Shown here in pieces: positions 53,401 to 58,790 of a DNA stretch of 64,000 nt. Source of the stretch: an uncultured Erythrobacter sp. (GTDB taxonomy: Bacteria; Pseudomonadota; Alphaproteobacteria; Sphingomonadales; Sphingomonadaceae); NCBI RefSeq assembly GCF_958304185.1, contig NZ_OY284433.1, forward strand, positions 1,302,001 to 1,366,000. Direction: 5' to 3'. The position numbers were made by a program, and so were the translations under genes. Numbering within the stretch: position 1 is the stretch's first letter; each line of letters begins with the position of its first letter. A model generated the notes under the pieces. It was not told the DNA's origin, searched no databases, and saw only the letters and a program-made list of their open reading frames with translations.

Positions 53401-53982
53401 GGCAAACACCACATTGATGCCGGTCGGGCTCACCGGGATGCTGACCCGCGTATCTCCATCGGCAATCTCGACGCGCGAGCCTACCCGGGTAATGGTGTAG
53501 CCGCTCGCATCGCCAGCAAAGCGGATGATGTCATCCCCGCCGGGCGCGCCGCTCAGCGTGATCGTGCCGGGCGCATCGATGATCTCGATATCTTGAAAAC
53601 CCGAGGTCAGGAACACGGCGGTGGTCCCGCCGATCCCCCCGGCAAAGCCAGCAGGCGCAATCAATCTGGCCGCAACGCTGCGGTCGCCAACGCTCACGTT
53701 CAGGGTCTGGGTATCGGTAAAGCTGCCATCACTGGCGCTGACGATCACCTCGTAAAGATTATCACCATCGCTATCGTCCGGCGTCTCGAAATCCGGCGCA
53801 GCCACAAAGCTCAGCTGACCGGTCAGCGGGTTGATCGTGAAGCGGCTCGCATCGACCCCGCCGGTGATCGAATAGGTTACCGTGACCCCAGCCACGCCGC
53901 TTGCCGACACCTGCGTGACCACAGTCTGGCCTTCAGCAATGCTCACCGCGCCAAGAGCGCCGCCGCCATTCGATGTGATCAT
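44425..53982 (-). CDS. Giant modular surface protein with FG-GAP propeller, cadherin-type repeats, beta-helix and metzincin domain
   Basis: A 3185-residue extracellular protein. In order: one cadherin-type module (residues ~10-100); two beta-rich units with paired RVSIPVSP/RVSIPISP motifs (~100-350); seven FG-GAP repeats with D-x-N-G-D-G-x-x-D calcium loops (~370-870), exactly a seven-bladed propeller; a short RTX-like GGAGDDRIG (~900); eleven cadherin/VCBS/Ig-like modules with N-D-A-P and N-E-A-P linkers (~1010-2130); a right-handed beta-helix region starting WYVDNSYAG (~2131-2890); and a metzincin-type motif HELGHVVGLDD (His3070, Glu3071, His3074, Asp3080) with Met-turn GVMDG. No Sec signal is visible; type I secretion would fit but no transporter is adjacent. 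GGGGGAA precedes the ATG. It likely acts in adhesion with built-in proteolysis. Confidence 0.88.
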   Translation of the reverse strand: MITSNGGGALGAVSIAEGQTVVTQVSASGVAGVTVTYSITGGVDASRFTINPLTGQLSFVAAPDFETPDDSDGDNLYEVIVSASDGSFTDTQTLNVSVGDRSVAARLIAPAGFAGGIGGTTAVFLTSGFQDIEIIDAPGTITLSGAPGGDDIIRFAGDASGYTITRVGSRVEIADGDTRVSIPVSPTGINVVFADGPRTLAIVGSNVQIGSQVASNTAAVITAPAEPGPLPDLADPDARGRLIVAEGSPVIVDGNVDVFGTSFDAETFTIRGGDVAIRGGFTGGNDTIGFDEPASAYTAVRVGSIVIIEGGDTRVSIPISPGGVNLLFGSDQRLLRLDTDTGQIVLGDFVITNTPQQLGAPDTNPVIDLADLDGSNGFVIPGLEADDLAGRSVSSGGDINGDGFDDLIIGAYGADPDGKSFAGTSYVVFGKAGGFGTSFDLASLDGSNGFALPGIDAFDNSGFSVASAGDLNGDGLADLIIGAPGGDPSGSASGESYVVFGRTGGFGAKLDLASLNGATGFRIEGTGTGDESGFAVSAAGDVNGDGFDDLLIGAYRADADGKLVAGESYVVFGMASGFGASLDLANLNGANGFRVDGINAGDQSGFSVSAAGDVNGDGLDDLVIGAPEASSGAGAAYVLFGQTTGFGSSIDLASLNGTNGFALTGIAAGDNAGFAVSSVGDLNGDGFDDLVVGAIFADGTAGASYVVFGSGAGFAPSIDLASLNGTNGFRIGGVDTGDQAGFAVSSAGDLNGDGFDDLVVGARYGDPAVTNAGEAYVVLGKAGGFGANLDLAGLDGSNGFRIDGIALRDQAGFDVASAGDLDGDGFDDLIIGAPFADVGSTADAGQSYVIFGGNTGTEVTASVRKAGTVGTDLFTGKAGSDSFTKIGAGDVVRGGAGDDRIGVKATSFADIRGGHGFDTLGLDGTGLTLDLTTRPGPKQDSIEAIDLTGTGNNRLIVDAQSIARLSDARSDGKTTLIVMGNEGDEIDAIDFVLAGSEVIDGVAYNVFEQGNARLLAEVGVAVTVNNPPVIVSGATATALENQTSAYVAVATDPEGDAVTFSLSGTDAALFNINSATGVVTFKTAPNFEAPTDSNGDNQYQIVVTATDGEDSSAQAVTISVANVNEAPTAVVLNNPLAARDENSPSAAAVKVADIAITDDALGTNTVTLTGADAAFFEVVGSELRLKAGVALDFETKSTYDVTVNVADLTIPGSAPVSANYTLTVTDVNEAPTAVVLNNQLTARDENSPSAAAVKVADIAITDDALGTETITLTGADAALFEVVGSELRLRAGTALNFEAKSAYNVTVNVADNSIGTPAVSANYTLSVNDVNEAPTAVTDTFSMDENTVLNGNILANDVDPDGDALTPSITRGPDNGAVTLNLTTGAFVYTPNSNFFGSDSFDYIISDGSLTSSATVTITVIDVNDPPVGSADTYTTAEDTVLNVIAANGVLFNDNDIDNDPLTAVLVTGPANGSLTLNANGSLVYTPFLNFNGTDSFTYRPNDGTESGDPVTVTINVTAVNDAPVSVADAYTLDEDSSITTTLTNGVLVNDSDIENSALNAVLVGGTTSGALTLNPNGTFTYTPNANFNGTDSFTYRASDGSLLGPVTTVTITVSPVNDAAVVATPLSDQVFDEDTAVNFTVPAGAFTDIDSANLTYSAALESGGALPSWLSFDPATRAFSGTPPLNFNGVFDIRVTASDGALSANDVFRLTITPVNDAPVGVNDAFSTNEDEPLTITLASLVANDTDVENEVISVAFTNNPVNGSLSIVSGNLVFTPDANFFGTASFKYLNRDASNAIGSEATVTITVNPVNDAPVVAAPIADQAFDEDTAVNFTVPAGAFTDIDSANLTYSAALESGGALPSWLSFDPATRAFSGTPPLNFNGEIDIRVTASDGALSANDVFKLTITPVNDAPDAVNDAVTTDEDTSVFVTAGPTTGLLANDTDIDGPSISISEVNGSAFVAGSAVTLASGATVTVQASGAYLYNPNGAFEVLRPGQTGTDSFTYTISDGSLTDTATVTITIEGRNEVPIAGNDTLSMTGNTPITITAASLLTNDSDPDGTPTTAITLTAVGGATNGTVSLDAGSITFTPTTGYTGPASFTYTIQDADGATATGTVNVTVDGLVWYVDNSYAGANGTSDGSYLRPFTQLTELNGGTGDGTTDDDVDGTGQTIFIANSGTAYTGGITLEEGQKLFGDGHEFTVNGIDIGGVVGTSSAINYSTSGITLNTNNEVRGLTINGTATSAVGIQDGNNTVGNLTIAGVSIGGSGKAIDIDQGGNLAVSLDSLSSASSSSEGVHLQGVTGSFVATTGTIQSATNQGFLIGAAGGGTASSGGNATITYGGSFINNGTATTAGIEIQDRTGGVVTFSGNISDNGGPGIVADGNVGTLNFGGQIAISSGASTAISLTNNSATMAFTPTGTGLDISTTTGNGFIVDGGGGTVTLSGAGNTVTTTSGRAVEIDGVTIGTGGVNFQSVTIVDGVATTGIFLRNAGSGGFNITGTGSTAGSGGTINSIDGGTSATVEDGIGIYIDNTNNISLANLNFTGNFGDFGIRGNTVNNFTLRDSTFNAADADDGGFGDSSGDDEGTIRFTGLTGTVLFEGNNISDGHEDVLRIDNSTGTLNLTVRDSTTNQAVIGRNGTLSGNDGIIVNGSGNSNITVLVDGVQFTGSRGDLIQTEANGNATQNVTIRNNTFANLHPDVVSGGGGVTIGLSGGTSGGLGVTYNVQNNSFSGAEGTALLVSAIGPIGTMSGTILNNTIGTANGIHDNAQATAGSNNGGAGIAVRVEKLTGSGNLTHAVRIEGNTIRDVDGDGIFLRSNGASDGSGTARLEATIRNNTIAELGDAAFGGIYAQIGGGGVSDDGLLGLDIANNSVNMTGASTAFAAIVFDDAANDSQFYLPGFVGAVSDAAIEAFLTSAKGNTLIVSSPVVGFGSAATGTFLTGNAFVLPVPLMVEPGSAAAGSGVEATLSAVEALREAAVQLWFDAGASEAQIAAMRAVKLSVADLYGGFLGQTTTDGIVIDSDAAGYGWFIDATPLANEEFGLSAGGLTALTRSEAAQGIDLLTAIAHELGHVVGLDDLYTNAEGVMDGFLALGERNLPEAINAAAVGGGDVGEMQVGYTGSYAEQLLIGGFDIDTLLHGIGGASDTATSVAEMVSGSAWEDLGIMHPVNQIQIQLVVDVPIL
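48250..48545 (-). repeat. Near-identical internal repeat of giant gene, copy 1
   Basis: This ~295-base stretch, coding for a cadherin-type module, is nearly identical at the DNA level to 48838-49133 (copy 2), for example through CACGTCGTT, GCGGCGTGCCGGAGAAAGCG and the AGCCACGAAGGCAGCGCC segment. Recent duplication or gene conversion is likely. Assembly and recombination variability may be expected here. Confidence 0.8.
48838..49133 (-). repeat. Near-identical internal repeat of giant gene, copy 2
   Basis: Partner of 48250-48545; differs by few bases. The two encoded modules share the sequences NLTYSAALESGG and PSWLSFDPATRAFSGTPP. Confidence 0.8.
49982..50606 (-). repeat. Tandem pair of ~312-base units in giant gene
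   Basis: Two adjacent units (about 49982-50292 and 50293-50606) encode cadherin modules sharing NEAPTAVVLNN and ARDENSPSAAAVKVADIAI. The DNA is highly similar along the full unit, with the first unit slightly shorter. This is a direct tandem duplication. Confidence 0.75.
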
Positions 53983-54241
53983 ATTTCCCCCAAGAACTCT
54001 TTCATTGCCGCTGCCGTCGCCAAAGAATCAACACCGCTCGTCATACAACGCATCGGCCATATGCATTCCTACCCACGTTTCCGGGAAAATCTAAGGATAT
54101 ATTCCTCAATGGGACCGAGCGAAGCCGTGAGGGACGATCACCACAAGCGAAAGGAAACGTATTAGCTTTCAGGGTTCTATATGGCGTACGATTTGCAAGG
54201 TTGATTTGGTGATTCTTTGAGCTGCAGTGGTGGATGCCTAG
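53983..54241. other. Upstream region of giant gene
   Basis: This 259-base stretch precedes the giant gene on the minus strand and should contain its promoter. It is more AT-rich than its neighbours. It ends at the IS remnant beginning at 54242. No operator or small gene was recognised. Confidence 0.45.
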
Positions 54242-54539
54242 TGAAATGCTTCCCTGAAATGTGACCGTTTTTTGGTAGAGTTCGACGCCAAGGAGTCGGA
54301 CGAGAATGAACCGAAGCAGGTTCAACGAAGAACAGATCAATCCGATCTTGAAGGAGCAGGAGAGCGGCATGCCGGCGGCGGAGGTTTACCGCCGTCACGG
54401 GATCAGCTCAGCGACCTTCTACGAGTCGAAATCGAAGGTCGGCCGGCTGGACGTGTGCGAGGCCCGGCGGCTCCAGGAACTTGAGAGTGAGGATGCGAAG
54501 CTCAAACGGCTGCTGGCCGACACGATGTTGGACAACAGC
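54242..54539 (+). mobile_element. IS3 left-end remnant with broken orfA (copy 2)
   Basis: The left inverted repeat (TGAAATGCTTCCCTGA, three differences from the intact copy) and the first 78 codons of orfA remain (54306-54539; [16 protein letters not shown] to LADTMLDNS). The match to the intact element at 38748 stops at ~54540, inside the OrfA coiled coil. The rest of the element is gone, replaced by a minus-strand recombinase fragment region. The orfA copy has accumulated substitutions (YESKSK for YKWKSK), so it is older. Confidence 0.88.
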
Positions 54540-54543
54540 ATGC

Positions 54544-54618
54544 CCTGCCCTTCGCCGATGGCCAGCGGCACGGTTCGCCAGCGCGGGTTTTCGCGCCGCA
54601 GCGCGGGCTGGCCAGCAC
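54544..54618 (-). pseudogene. Fragment of HGG-motif small protein
   Basis: On the minus strand this frame reads VLASPRCGAKTRAGEPCRW then PSAKGRA. It is the N-terminus of a small family with C-G-A-x-T-R-x-G-x-P-C followed normally by an R-C-R-x-H-G-G segment, often found near integrases in alphaproteobacteria. The H-G-G part is missing where the IS remnant begins (~54540). Confidence 0.55.
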
Positions 54619-54629
54619 CGGGCTGGAGT

Positions 54630-54914
54630 TGCGAGCCGGACCTCGCTGTGCCCGGCTGGCGAAGGCAGGTCGGCCATGCGGTGCGCAAATTTTACCGCCT
54701 CGACGCGGCGCTTTACGGTAGCGAGGGCCTTGTCCTGCGTCTCCTCGTCAATGAAGGCGGCAACCGTAGAAGGCAGGGCGGGAAGACAAGCGAAGCTGCG
54801 CTCTTCACACCAAGCCTGGAAAAGCTGGAGGTCGTTGCGGTAGCCGCTCAAGGTCATTTCAGCGTATGCGCCTTGGCAACGCTTAAGAATTCGATCTATG
54901 TCCATATCACTCAT
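54630..54914 (-). pseudogene. Truncated tyrosine recombinase (N-terminal domain only)
   Basis: The 95 codons from ATG 54914 encode the SAM-like core-binding domain of a phage-type integrase: 'MTLSGYRNDLQLFQAWCEER', 'PALPSTVAAFIDEET', 'KALATVKRRVEAVKFAHRMADLPSPAGHSEVR'. Nothing corresponds to the catalytic domain with its R-H-R-Y residues. The frame stays open into the HGG-type fragment but the protein match ends near 54630. A GGAGG site lies just upstream. It is a decayed integrase, probably cut by the deletion that also truncated the adjacent IS and HGG genes. Confidence 0.75.
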
Positions 54915-54959
54915 CAACCTCCGATTGTGAGCCTTGAAGCTCTTTAAGGAATAGCGCAA

Positions 54960-55205
54960 GTGATCTCTGGAGCTCAAATTAAGGCGGCGCGTGGCCTATT
55001 GGCGGTCACCTCGCGCGAATTCGCCGAAACCGCTGGTATCAGCTGGGCGACGATCAAGCGTTTTGAGTTATGTGCAGGCATCCCTCAGTCACGAGCCGGA
55101 ACACTCGAACGCGTTAAGTCGGCGCTTGAATCGGCAGGTATCGAATTCATCGGCGACCCCATCGCCTCACCTGGCGTGCGTTTGCGCCGGGACCGAGCCA
55201 GATAA
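54960..55205 (+). CDS. XRE-family helix-turn-helix protein
   Basis: An 81-residue protein with an N-terminal helix-turn-helix (SGAQIKAARGLLAVTSREFAE, then AGISWATIKRFE) and a C-terminal 'LESAGIEFIGDP' as is usual in short phage-type XRE regulators. The start is GTG 54960, with AAGGA about 9 bases upstream. It lies between integrase remnants and a VanZ-like gene within the segment flanked by IS remnants. It may be the surviving regulator of a decayed element. The operator is not known. Confidence 0.82.
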   Translation: MISGAQIKAARGLLAVTSREFAETAGISWATIKRFELCAGIPQSRAGTLERVKSALESAGIEFIGDPIASPGVRLRRDRAR

Positions 55206-55221
55206 TGAAAAGGTCCCCGCA

Positions 55222-55572
55222 ATGCCGCTAGAACGCCTCTTCCAAATCTTGTTCTGGGGTGCGCTCGCCTTTGCCTTCGTCATGGCGAGCTTACCGCAGC
55301 CACCAGCGATCCCGGGAGATCCGGGCGACAAGGTCCTTCACGTCCTGGCCTTCCTGGTGCTGGCGGGCCTCGCTGCCTTTGCCTACCCGCGTGTCCGGCT
55401 CGTGATGATCTTCTTCGGCCTCGCGCTATTTGGCGCAGCGATTGAGCTGGTGCAGGCGATCCCCAACATCGGCCGCGAGCCAAGCTGGATAGATTGGCTG
55501 GCCGACCTGACCGCCGCGGGCGCCGTCCTGCTCTTCGTCGGCGCAATGCGGCTCATCCGCCAAGCAAGATAG
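55222..55572 (+). CDS. VanZ-like membrane protein
   Basis: A 116-residue protein with four predicted helices. The VanZ-like core is 'FAFVMASLPQPP' followed by D-K-V-L-H-V-L-A-F-L-V-L, and later 'GAAIELVQAIPN' and SWIDWLADLTAAG; the conserved H, E-x-x-Q and D-x-x-A-D positions match VanZ family proteins. Function in non-glycopeptide-resistant bacteria is unknown, and no resistance role is implied. It starts 17 bases after the XRE gene. The frame is open further upstream but only from ATG 55222 does the family fold begin. Confidence 0.8.
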   Translation: MPLERLFQILFWGALAFAFVMASLPQPPAIPGDPGDKVLHVLAFLVLAGLAAFAYPRVRLVMIFFGLALFGAAIELVQAIPNIGREPSWIDWLADLTAAGAVLLFVGAMRLIRQAR

Positions 55573-55595
55573 CGATTTCGATCGCAAGCGAAGCC

Positions 55596-55738
55596 AAACC
55601 TCCGCCACCGCCCCGCCGCTTCCCGATCCTTTAAGATCGCAATGTTTTGTTCTTCGTTGAACCTGCTTCGCTTCATGTCTCCGACACATTGGCGTCGGCC
55701 TCAACCAAAAAACGGTCACATTTCATGGGAGCACGTCA
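55596..55738 (-). mobile_element. IS3 left-end remnant with broken orfA (copy 3)
   Basis: The left inverted repeat (TGACGTGCTCCCATGA read on the minus strand, ending at 55738) and the first ~25 codons of orfA (ATG at 55676; [17 protein letters not shown]) are present. Similarity stops near 55596 after GGCGGAGGTTTG. It faces opposite to copy 2, so both left ends point outward and the interior of the two elements is replaced by 54540-55595. Confidence 0.85.
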
Positions 55739-55842
55739 GCCGGCGTTTCACTGCTTCTGAAGAAACGCTCAAGCGCGATATTCCCCCAGGAAGTGAACTG
55801 ATGTTCGATGTTGAGCTCGTTTCCATCAAACCGGGTAGCTAA
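55739..55842 (+). pseudogene. C-terminal fragment of FKBP-type peptidyl-prolyl isomerase
   Basis: Reading in frame just after the IS end gives 'FTASEETLKRDIPPGSELMF' followed by DVELVSIKPGS and a stop. The I-P-P-x-S-x-L-x-F-D-V-E-L-x-S-I pattern is the C-terminal strand of FKBP isomerases. The rest of the gene is absent on the other side of the IS remnant. It was probably cut by the IS-linked rearrangement. The call rests on about 20 residues. Confidence 0.5.
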
Positions 55843-55979
55843 GAGGACCGTCTGCATTTATGCCCAAAGCGAGCAGCTTCAGTTAATCACCATTCGTGGC
55901 CCGAGTAGGGCAATGTCGGCTCCCGACCCAAAGTCAGCCTTCGAGACTCTTTGGCAAGCATGTCCGTTTCACCCTCGAT

Positions 55980-56043
55980 CGATAACCCACTATGTCGCTC
56001 AAATAGCGTGAGCGTTAGAGCGAGAGAAAAATTGACGCTCAAC
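55980..56043 (+). repeat. Direct repeat, right copy (64 bp)
   Basis: Begins CGATAACCCACTATGTCGC and ends GACGCTCAAC; matches 40068-40130 apart from a few substitutions and one inserted base. Same orientation. It lies about 400 bases upstream of the serine recombinase island. Confidence 0.85.
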
Positions 56044-56449
56044 TAGTGGACAAGACTGTCATCATTTTGCGCCTCACCGTGCAGAATACCCGCTCCGTTG
56101 CCGTCGCCATTTGACGGACGCAGGCTGATGTTGAAGGGCGTCACTGTTCAGCCTCAGTCCGGTCGTCCTTAAGTTTCATTGGCTACCTTGTGACGCAAGC
56201 TGCCAGCCAAGCGCCTTGGGCACAGCGCGCGGCTTTTAATCATCTGGAAGTGACGAGAGGTCAATCGAAGCCCCGAGCCGGCTTCTAGAACCTTGCATAT
56301 TCCATTCGACTTTCCCGCACAGTCGAGCATGTGTTGCTCCGCCAGCGAGTCGCAAGTCGGCCGCGTGTGGCAGCCCCGACGCATGCGAGCGACCGGGGCC
56401 TAAGGTGGTGGAAACGACACTCGGACGGTTCCTACACCGGAGACACCCC

Positions 56450-56704
56450 ATGGCCCCTACGGCAAAGACAATCGACACCTTCGCTATCACCAAGACTTTC
56501 TCTCCCCGGCCCCACAAGATCGGTGCGGAGATTGAGCTGATGCGCCGCGCCGAAGGCGCAGTGCTGGGCCATATCCTGGAGGCCACCGGCTGGTTGCCTC
56601 ACTCGGCCAGTGCTGTCCTCAACGGCTCTCGCAAAAAGAACTATTATCCGGAAACGGCCATGCGCCGCGATGACACCTGCTACCGCATCGATGAACCAGC
56701 ATGA
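56450..56704 (+). CDS. DUF3489 family protein
   Basis: An 84-residue protein with the DUF3489 core 'RRAEGAVLGHILEATGWLPHSASAVLNGSRKK', a helix-turn-helix-like unit, and a short end with Y-R-I. It is a standard companion of DUF2924 and large serine recombinase genes in alphaproteobacterial islands and may bind DNA as a recombination accessory factor. The ATG at 56450 is preferred; an upstream in-frame ATG at 56405 lies before the family match. It overlaps the DUF2924 gene by four bases. Confidence 0.8.
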   Translation: MAPTAKTIDTFAITKTFSPRPHKIGAEIELMRRAEGAVLGHILEATGWLPHSASAVLNGSRKKNYYPETAMRRDDTCYRIDEPA

Positions 56705-57126
56705 TGGTTGCCGAGCAGCTCAAGCAAGAACTGGCTGAGCTGGCGACTTTTTCGTCAGCGCAGCTACGCTGTAAGTGGTCCTCACTCACCGGCCGCCCCG
56801 TTCCCAAGGTTAGCCCCGCCCTGCTGCGCAGCGCGCTGAGTTGGGAAATGCAGGCCCATGCCTATGGCGGCCTGTCGAAGCGAACGCAGCAGAAACTGGA
56901 TCAGCTCGCTGGCACGAAGACCGAGACCCGCCATTCGCAGTCCGGGATACGCCTGGTGCGCGAATGGAACGGCACACTCCACATGGTCAGCATCGGCGAG
57001 GATGGAGCGATAACCTGGAATGGTGCACGCTGGCCCTCCCTAAGTAGGGTTGCACGCGAGATCACCGGCACCCGCTGGTCGGGCCCGGCCTTCTTCAGGA
57101 TCAAGACCAAGAAGTCAGCAGCATGA
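56701..57126 (+). CDS. DUF2924 family protein
   Basis: A 141-residue protein. Recognisable blocks are 'SSAQLRCKWSSLTGRPVPKVSPALLRSALSWEMQAHAYGGL' in the first half and 'IRLVREWNGTLHMVSI', 'ITWNGARWPSLSRVAREITGTRWSGPAFF' in the second. The second block resembles an RNase-H-like or DNA-binding small fold; function is unknown. It overlaps both the DUF3489 gene and the recombinase by four bases each, so the three form one translation unit. Confidence 0.85.
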   Translation: MMVAEQLKQELAELATFSSAQLRCKWSSLTGRPVPKVSPALLRSALSWEMQAHAYGGLSKRTQQKLDQLAGTKTETRHSQSGIRLVREWNGTLHMVSIGEDGAITWNGARWPSLSRVAREITGTRWSGPAFFRIKTKKSAA

Positions 57127-58790
57127 AGACTGTCCGTTGCGCAATCTACACCCGCAAATCGAGCGACGAAGGGCTGGAACAGGAATTCAACTCGCTTGAT
57201 GCCCAGCACGAGGCCTGCGCTGCCTATGTCATGAGCCAGGCCGGAGAAGGGTGGAAGCTGCTCCCCGACCGCTATGATGACGGCGGTCTGTCAGGTGGCA
57301 CGCTCGAGCGCCCTGCTCTTCAGCGCCTGCTAGCCGAGGTCAAGGCCGGCAGGGTCGACATCATCGTGGTCTACAAGGTCGACCGGCTGACGCGCGCGCT
57401 GCTCGACTTTGCCAAGCTGGTCGAAGCGCTTGATGCAGCAGGCACCAGCTTCGTATCGATCACCCAGTCGTTCAACACCACAACCAGCATGGGTCGGCTT
57501 ACGTTGAACATGCTGTTGTCATTCGCGCAGTTCGAGCGCGAAGTCACAGCCGAGCGCATTCGTGACAAGATCGCGGCGTCCAAGGCCAAGGGGATGTGGA
57601 TGGGCGGAATCCCACCGCTTGGCTACCGGCCCGAAGGCCGGAGCCTTACGATTGTTGAAGATCACGCCCGGATCGTGCGTGATATCTATGCCCGCTACCT
57701 GAAGCTCGGCAATGTCCGCCTGGTGGCCGAGCAGCTGGTGGCAGAAGGGATTAGTGCACCCTTGCGAGTCTCAAGCACGGGCCAGGCGATCGGTGGCCGT
57801 CCACTTACCCGCGGCCAGCTCAACTACATCCTCAAAAACCCGATCTACGCCGGTAACATTTCTCATAAGGGAACGATCCATCCCGGAAACCACGATGCGA
57901 TCATTCAGCGAGAGAAGTGGGACCGGGTGCAGTCGCGACTTGCCGCGAATGTGCAGGGCGACCGCAGCACGCGCGCGAGCAGTACAAGTCTTCTGACCGG
58001 GCTCTTGTATGATGCTGATCGAGAACCGTTGGTTCCTGTGCATGCGCGCAAGGCTAAGAAGCAGTATCGCTACTATGTCAGTCGGTTCTTGCAGCATGGT
58101 ACCGAACCGGGCGCCAGAAACGGCATGCGGATCCCTGCCCGGGAGATCGAGCAAGTGGTTCGGCAGGAGCTAACGTCGCTTATGGGTGATCCACTGCTGC
58201 TTGCGCACGCTTGCGGGCTCGTGGTCTCGCCTGAGATGCTGGCGCAGATAAATCAAGACTGTGCCAACGCGCTTCCCGAGATGCTGCGATCCAACACGAA
58301 GCTAGCAGGCATTGTCTCCCGCATCACTATCCGCACCGATCGGATTGATGTCGAACTTGCGTTGGCGGGCATCTCTAAGCTTTTCGGGGTCCTGGCATCG
58401 CACCACAGCCAACAGACCTTTACTCAAAGCGCATCGGTCAGGCTCACCCGGACTGGGCATGTGGTGCGTCTGGTTCACGACAACGGCGCTGCTGCATTGA
58501 AGCGGGCCGAGCCATCGCTGGTCAGGCTGATCCTGAAGGCGCGCCACTGGTGGAATGAGCTGGCGAAGGGTGAGATTACGATCAAGATTCTTGCTGTGCG
58601 CGAAGGTGTCTCGGCATCCTACATCACGCGGGTTGTTCGACTGGCGTTTCTCGCACCGGACATCGTCGAAGCCATTCTGGCCGGTACAATGCGCGCAGGA
58701 ATCGACGGTGTCACTATGGTCCGAACGGGCGCTGTCAATGATAACTGGGACAAGCAGAGAATGAGGTTTCTAACAGGTGTCAGTGGCTAG
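57123..58790 (+). CDS. Large serine recombinase
   Basis: A 555-residue site-specific recombinase. The resolvase catalytic domain (residues ~5-155) starts CAIYTRKSSDEG with Ser13 as nucleophile, then YDDGGLSGGTLERPALQRLL, 'IIVVYKVDRLTRAL' and FAQFERE, then 'TAERIRDKIAASKAKGMWMGG'. A recombinase domain (~180-290) with 'RPLTRGQLNYILKNPIYAG' follows. The zinc-ribbon region is divergent; the C-terminal helix-turn-helix is at ~505-535. Such enzymes integrate or excise genetic elements. Nearby direct repeats (40068, 55980) are candidate sites but the recombinase lies outside the bracketed segment. Confidence 0.93.
   Translation: MKTVRCAIYTRKSSDEGLEQEFNSLDAQHEACAAYVMSQAGEGWKLLPDRYDDGGLSGGTLERPALQRLLAEVKAGRVDIIVVYKVDRLTRALLDFAKLVEALDAAGTSFVSITQSFNTTTSMGRLTLNMLLSFAQFEREVTAERIRDKIAASKAKGMWMGGIPPLGYRPEGRSLTIVEDHARIVRDIYARYLKLGNVRLVAEQLVAEGISAPLRVSSTGQAIGGRPLTRGQLNYILKNPIYAGNISHKGTIHPGNHDAIIQREKWDRVQSRLAANVQGDRSTRASSTSLLTGLLYDADREPLVPVHARKAKKQYRYYVSRFLQHGTEPGARNGMRIPAREIEQVVRQELTSLMGDPLLLAHACGLVVSPEMLAQINQDCANALPEMLRSNTKLAGIVSRITIRTDRIDVELALAGISKLFGVLASHHSQQTFTQSASVRLTRTGHVVRLVHDNGAAALKRAEPSLVRLILKARHWWNELAKGEITIKILAVREGVSASYITRVVRLAFLAPDIVEAILAGTMRAGIDGVTMVRTGAVNDNWDKQRMRFLTGVSG

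Larger units (their letters stand above)
55739..56449. other. Gap holding isomerase fragment and direct repeat
   Basis: Besides the isomerase fragment (55739-55842) and the right direct repeat (55980-56043), this 711-base stretch shows no supported gene. Minus-strand frames across 56169-56586 lack any protein signature. It probably contains the promoter of the recombinase island that begins at 56450. Confidence 0.5.

Noticed and set aside
50641-54165. Long plus-strand open frames
   Set aside because: Mirror frames of the giant repeat gene; repeats in the sense strand explain their length.
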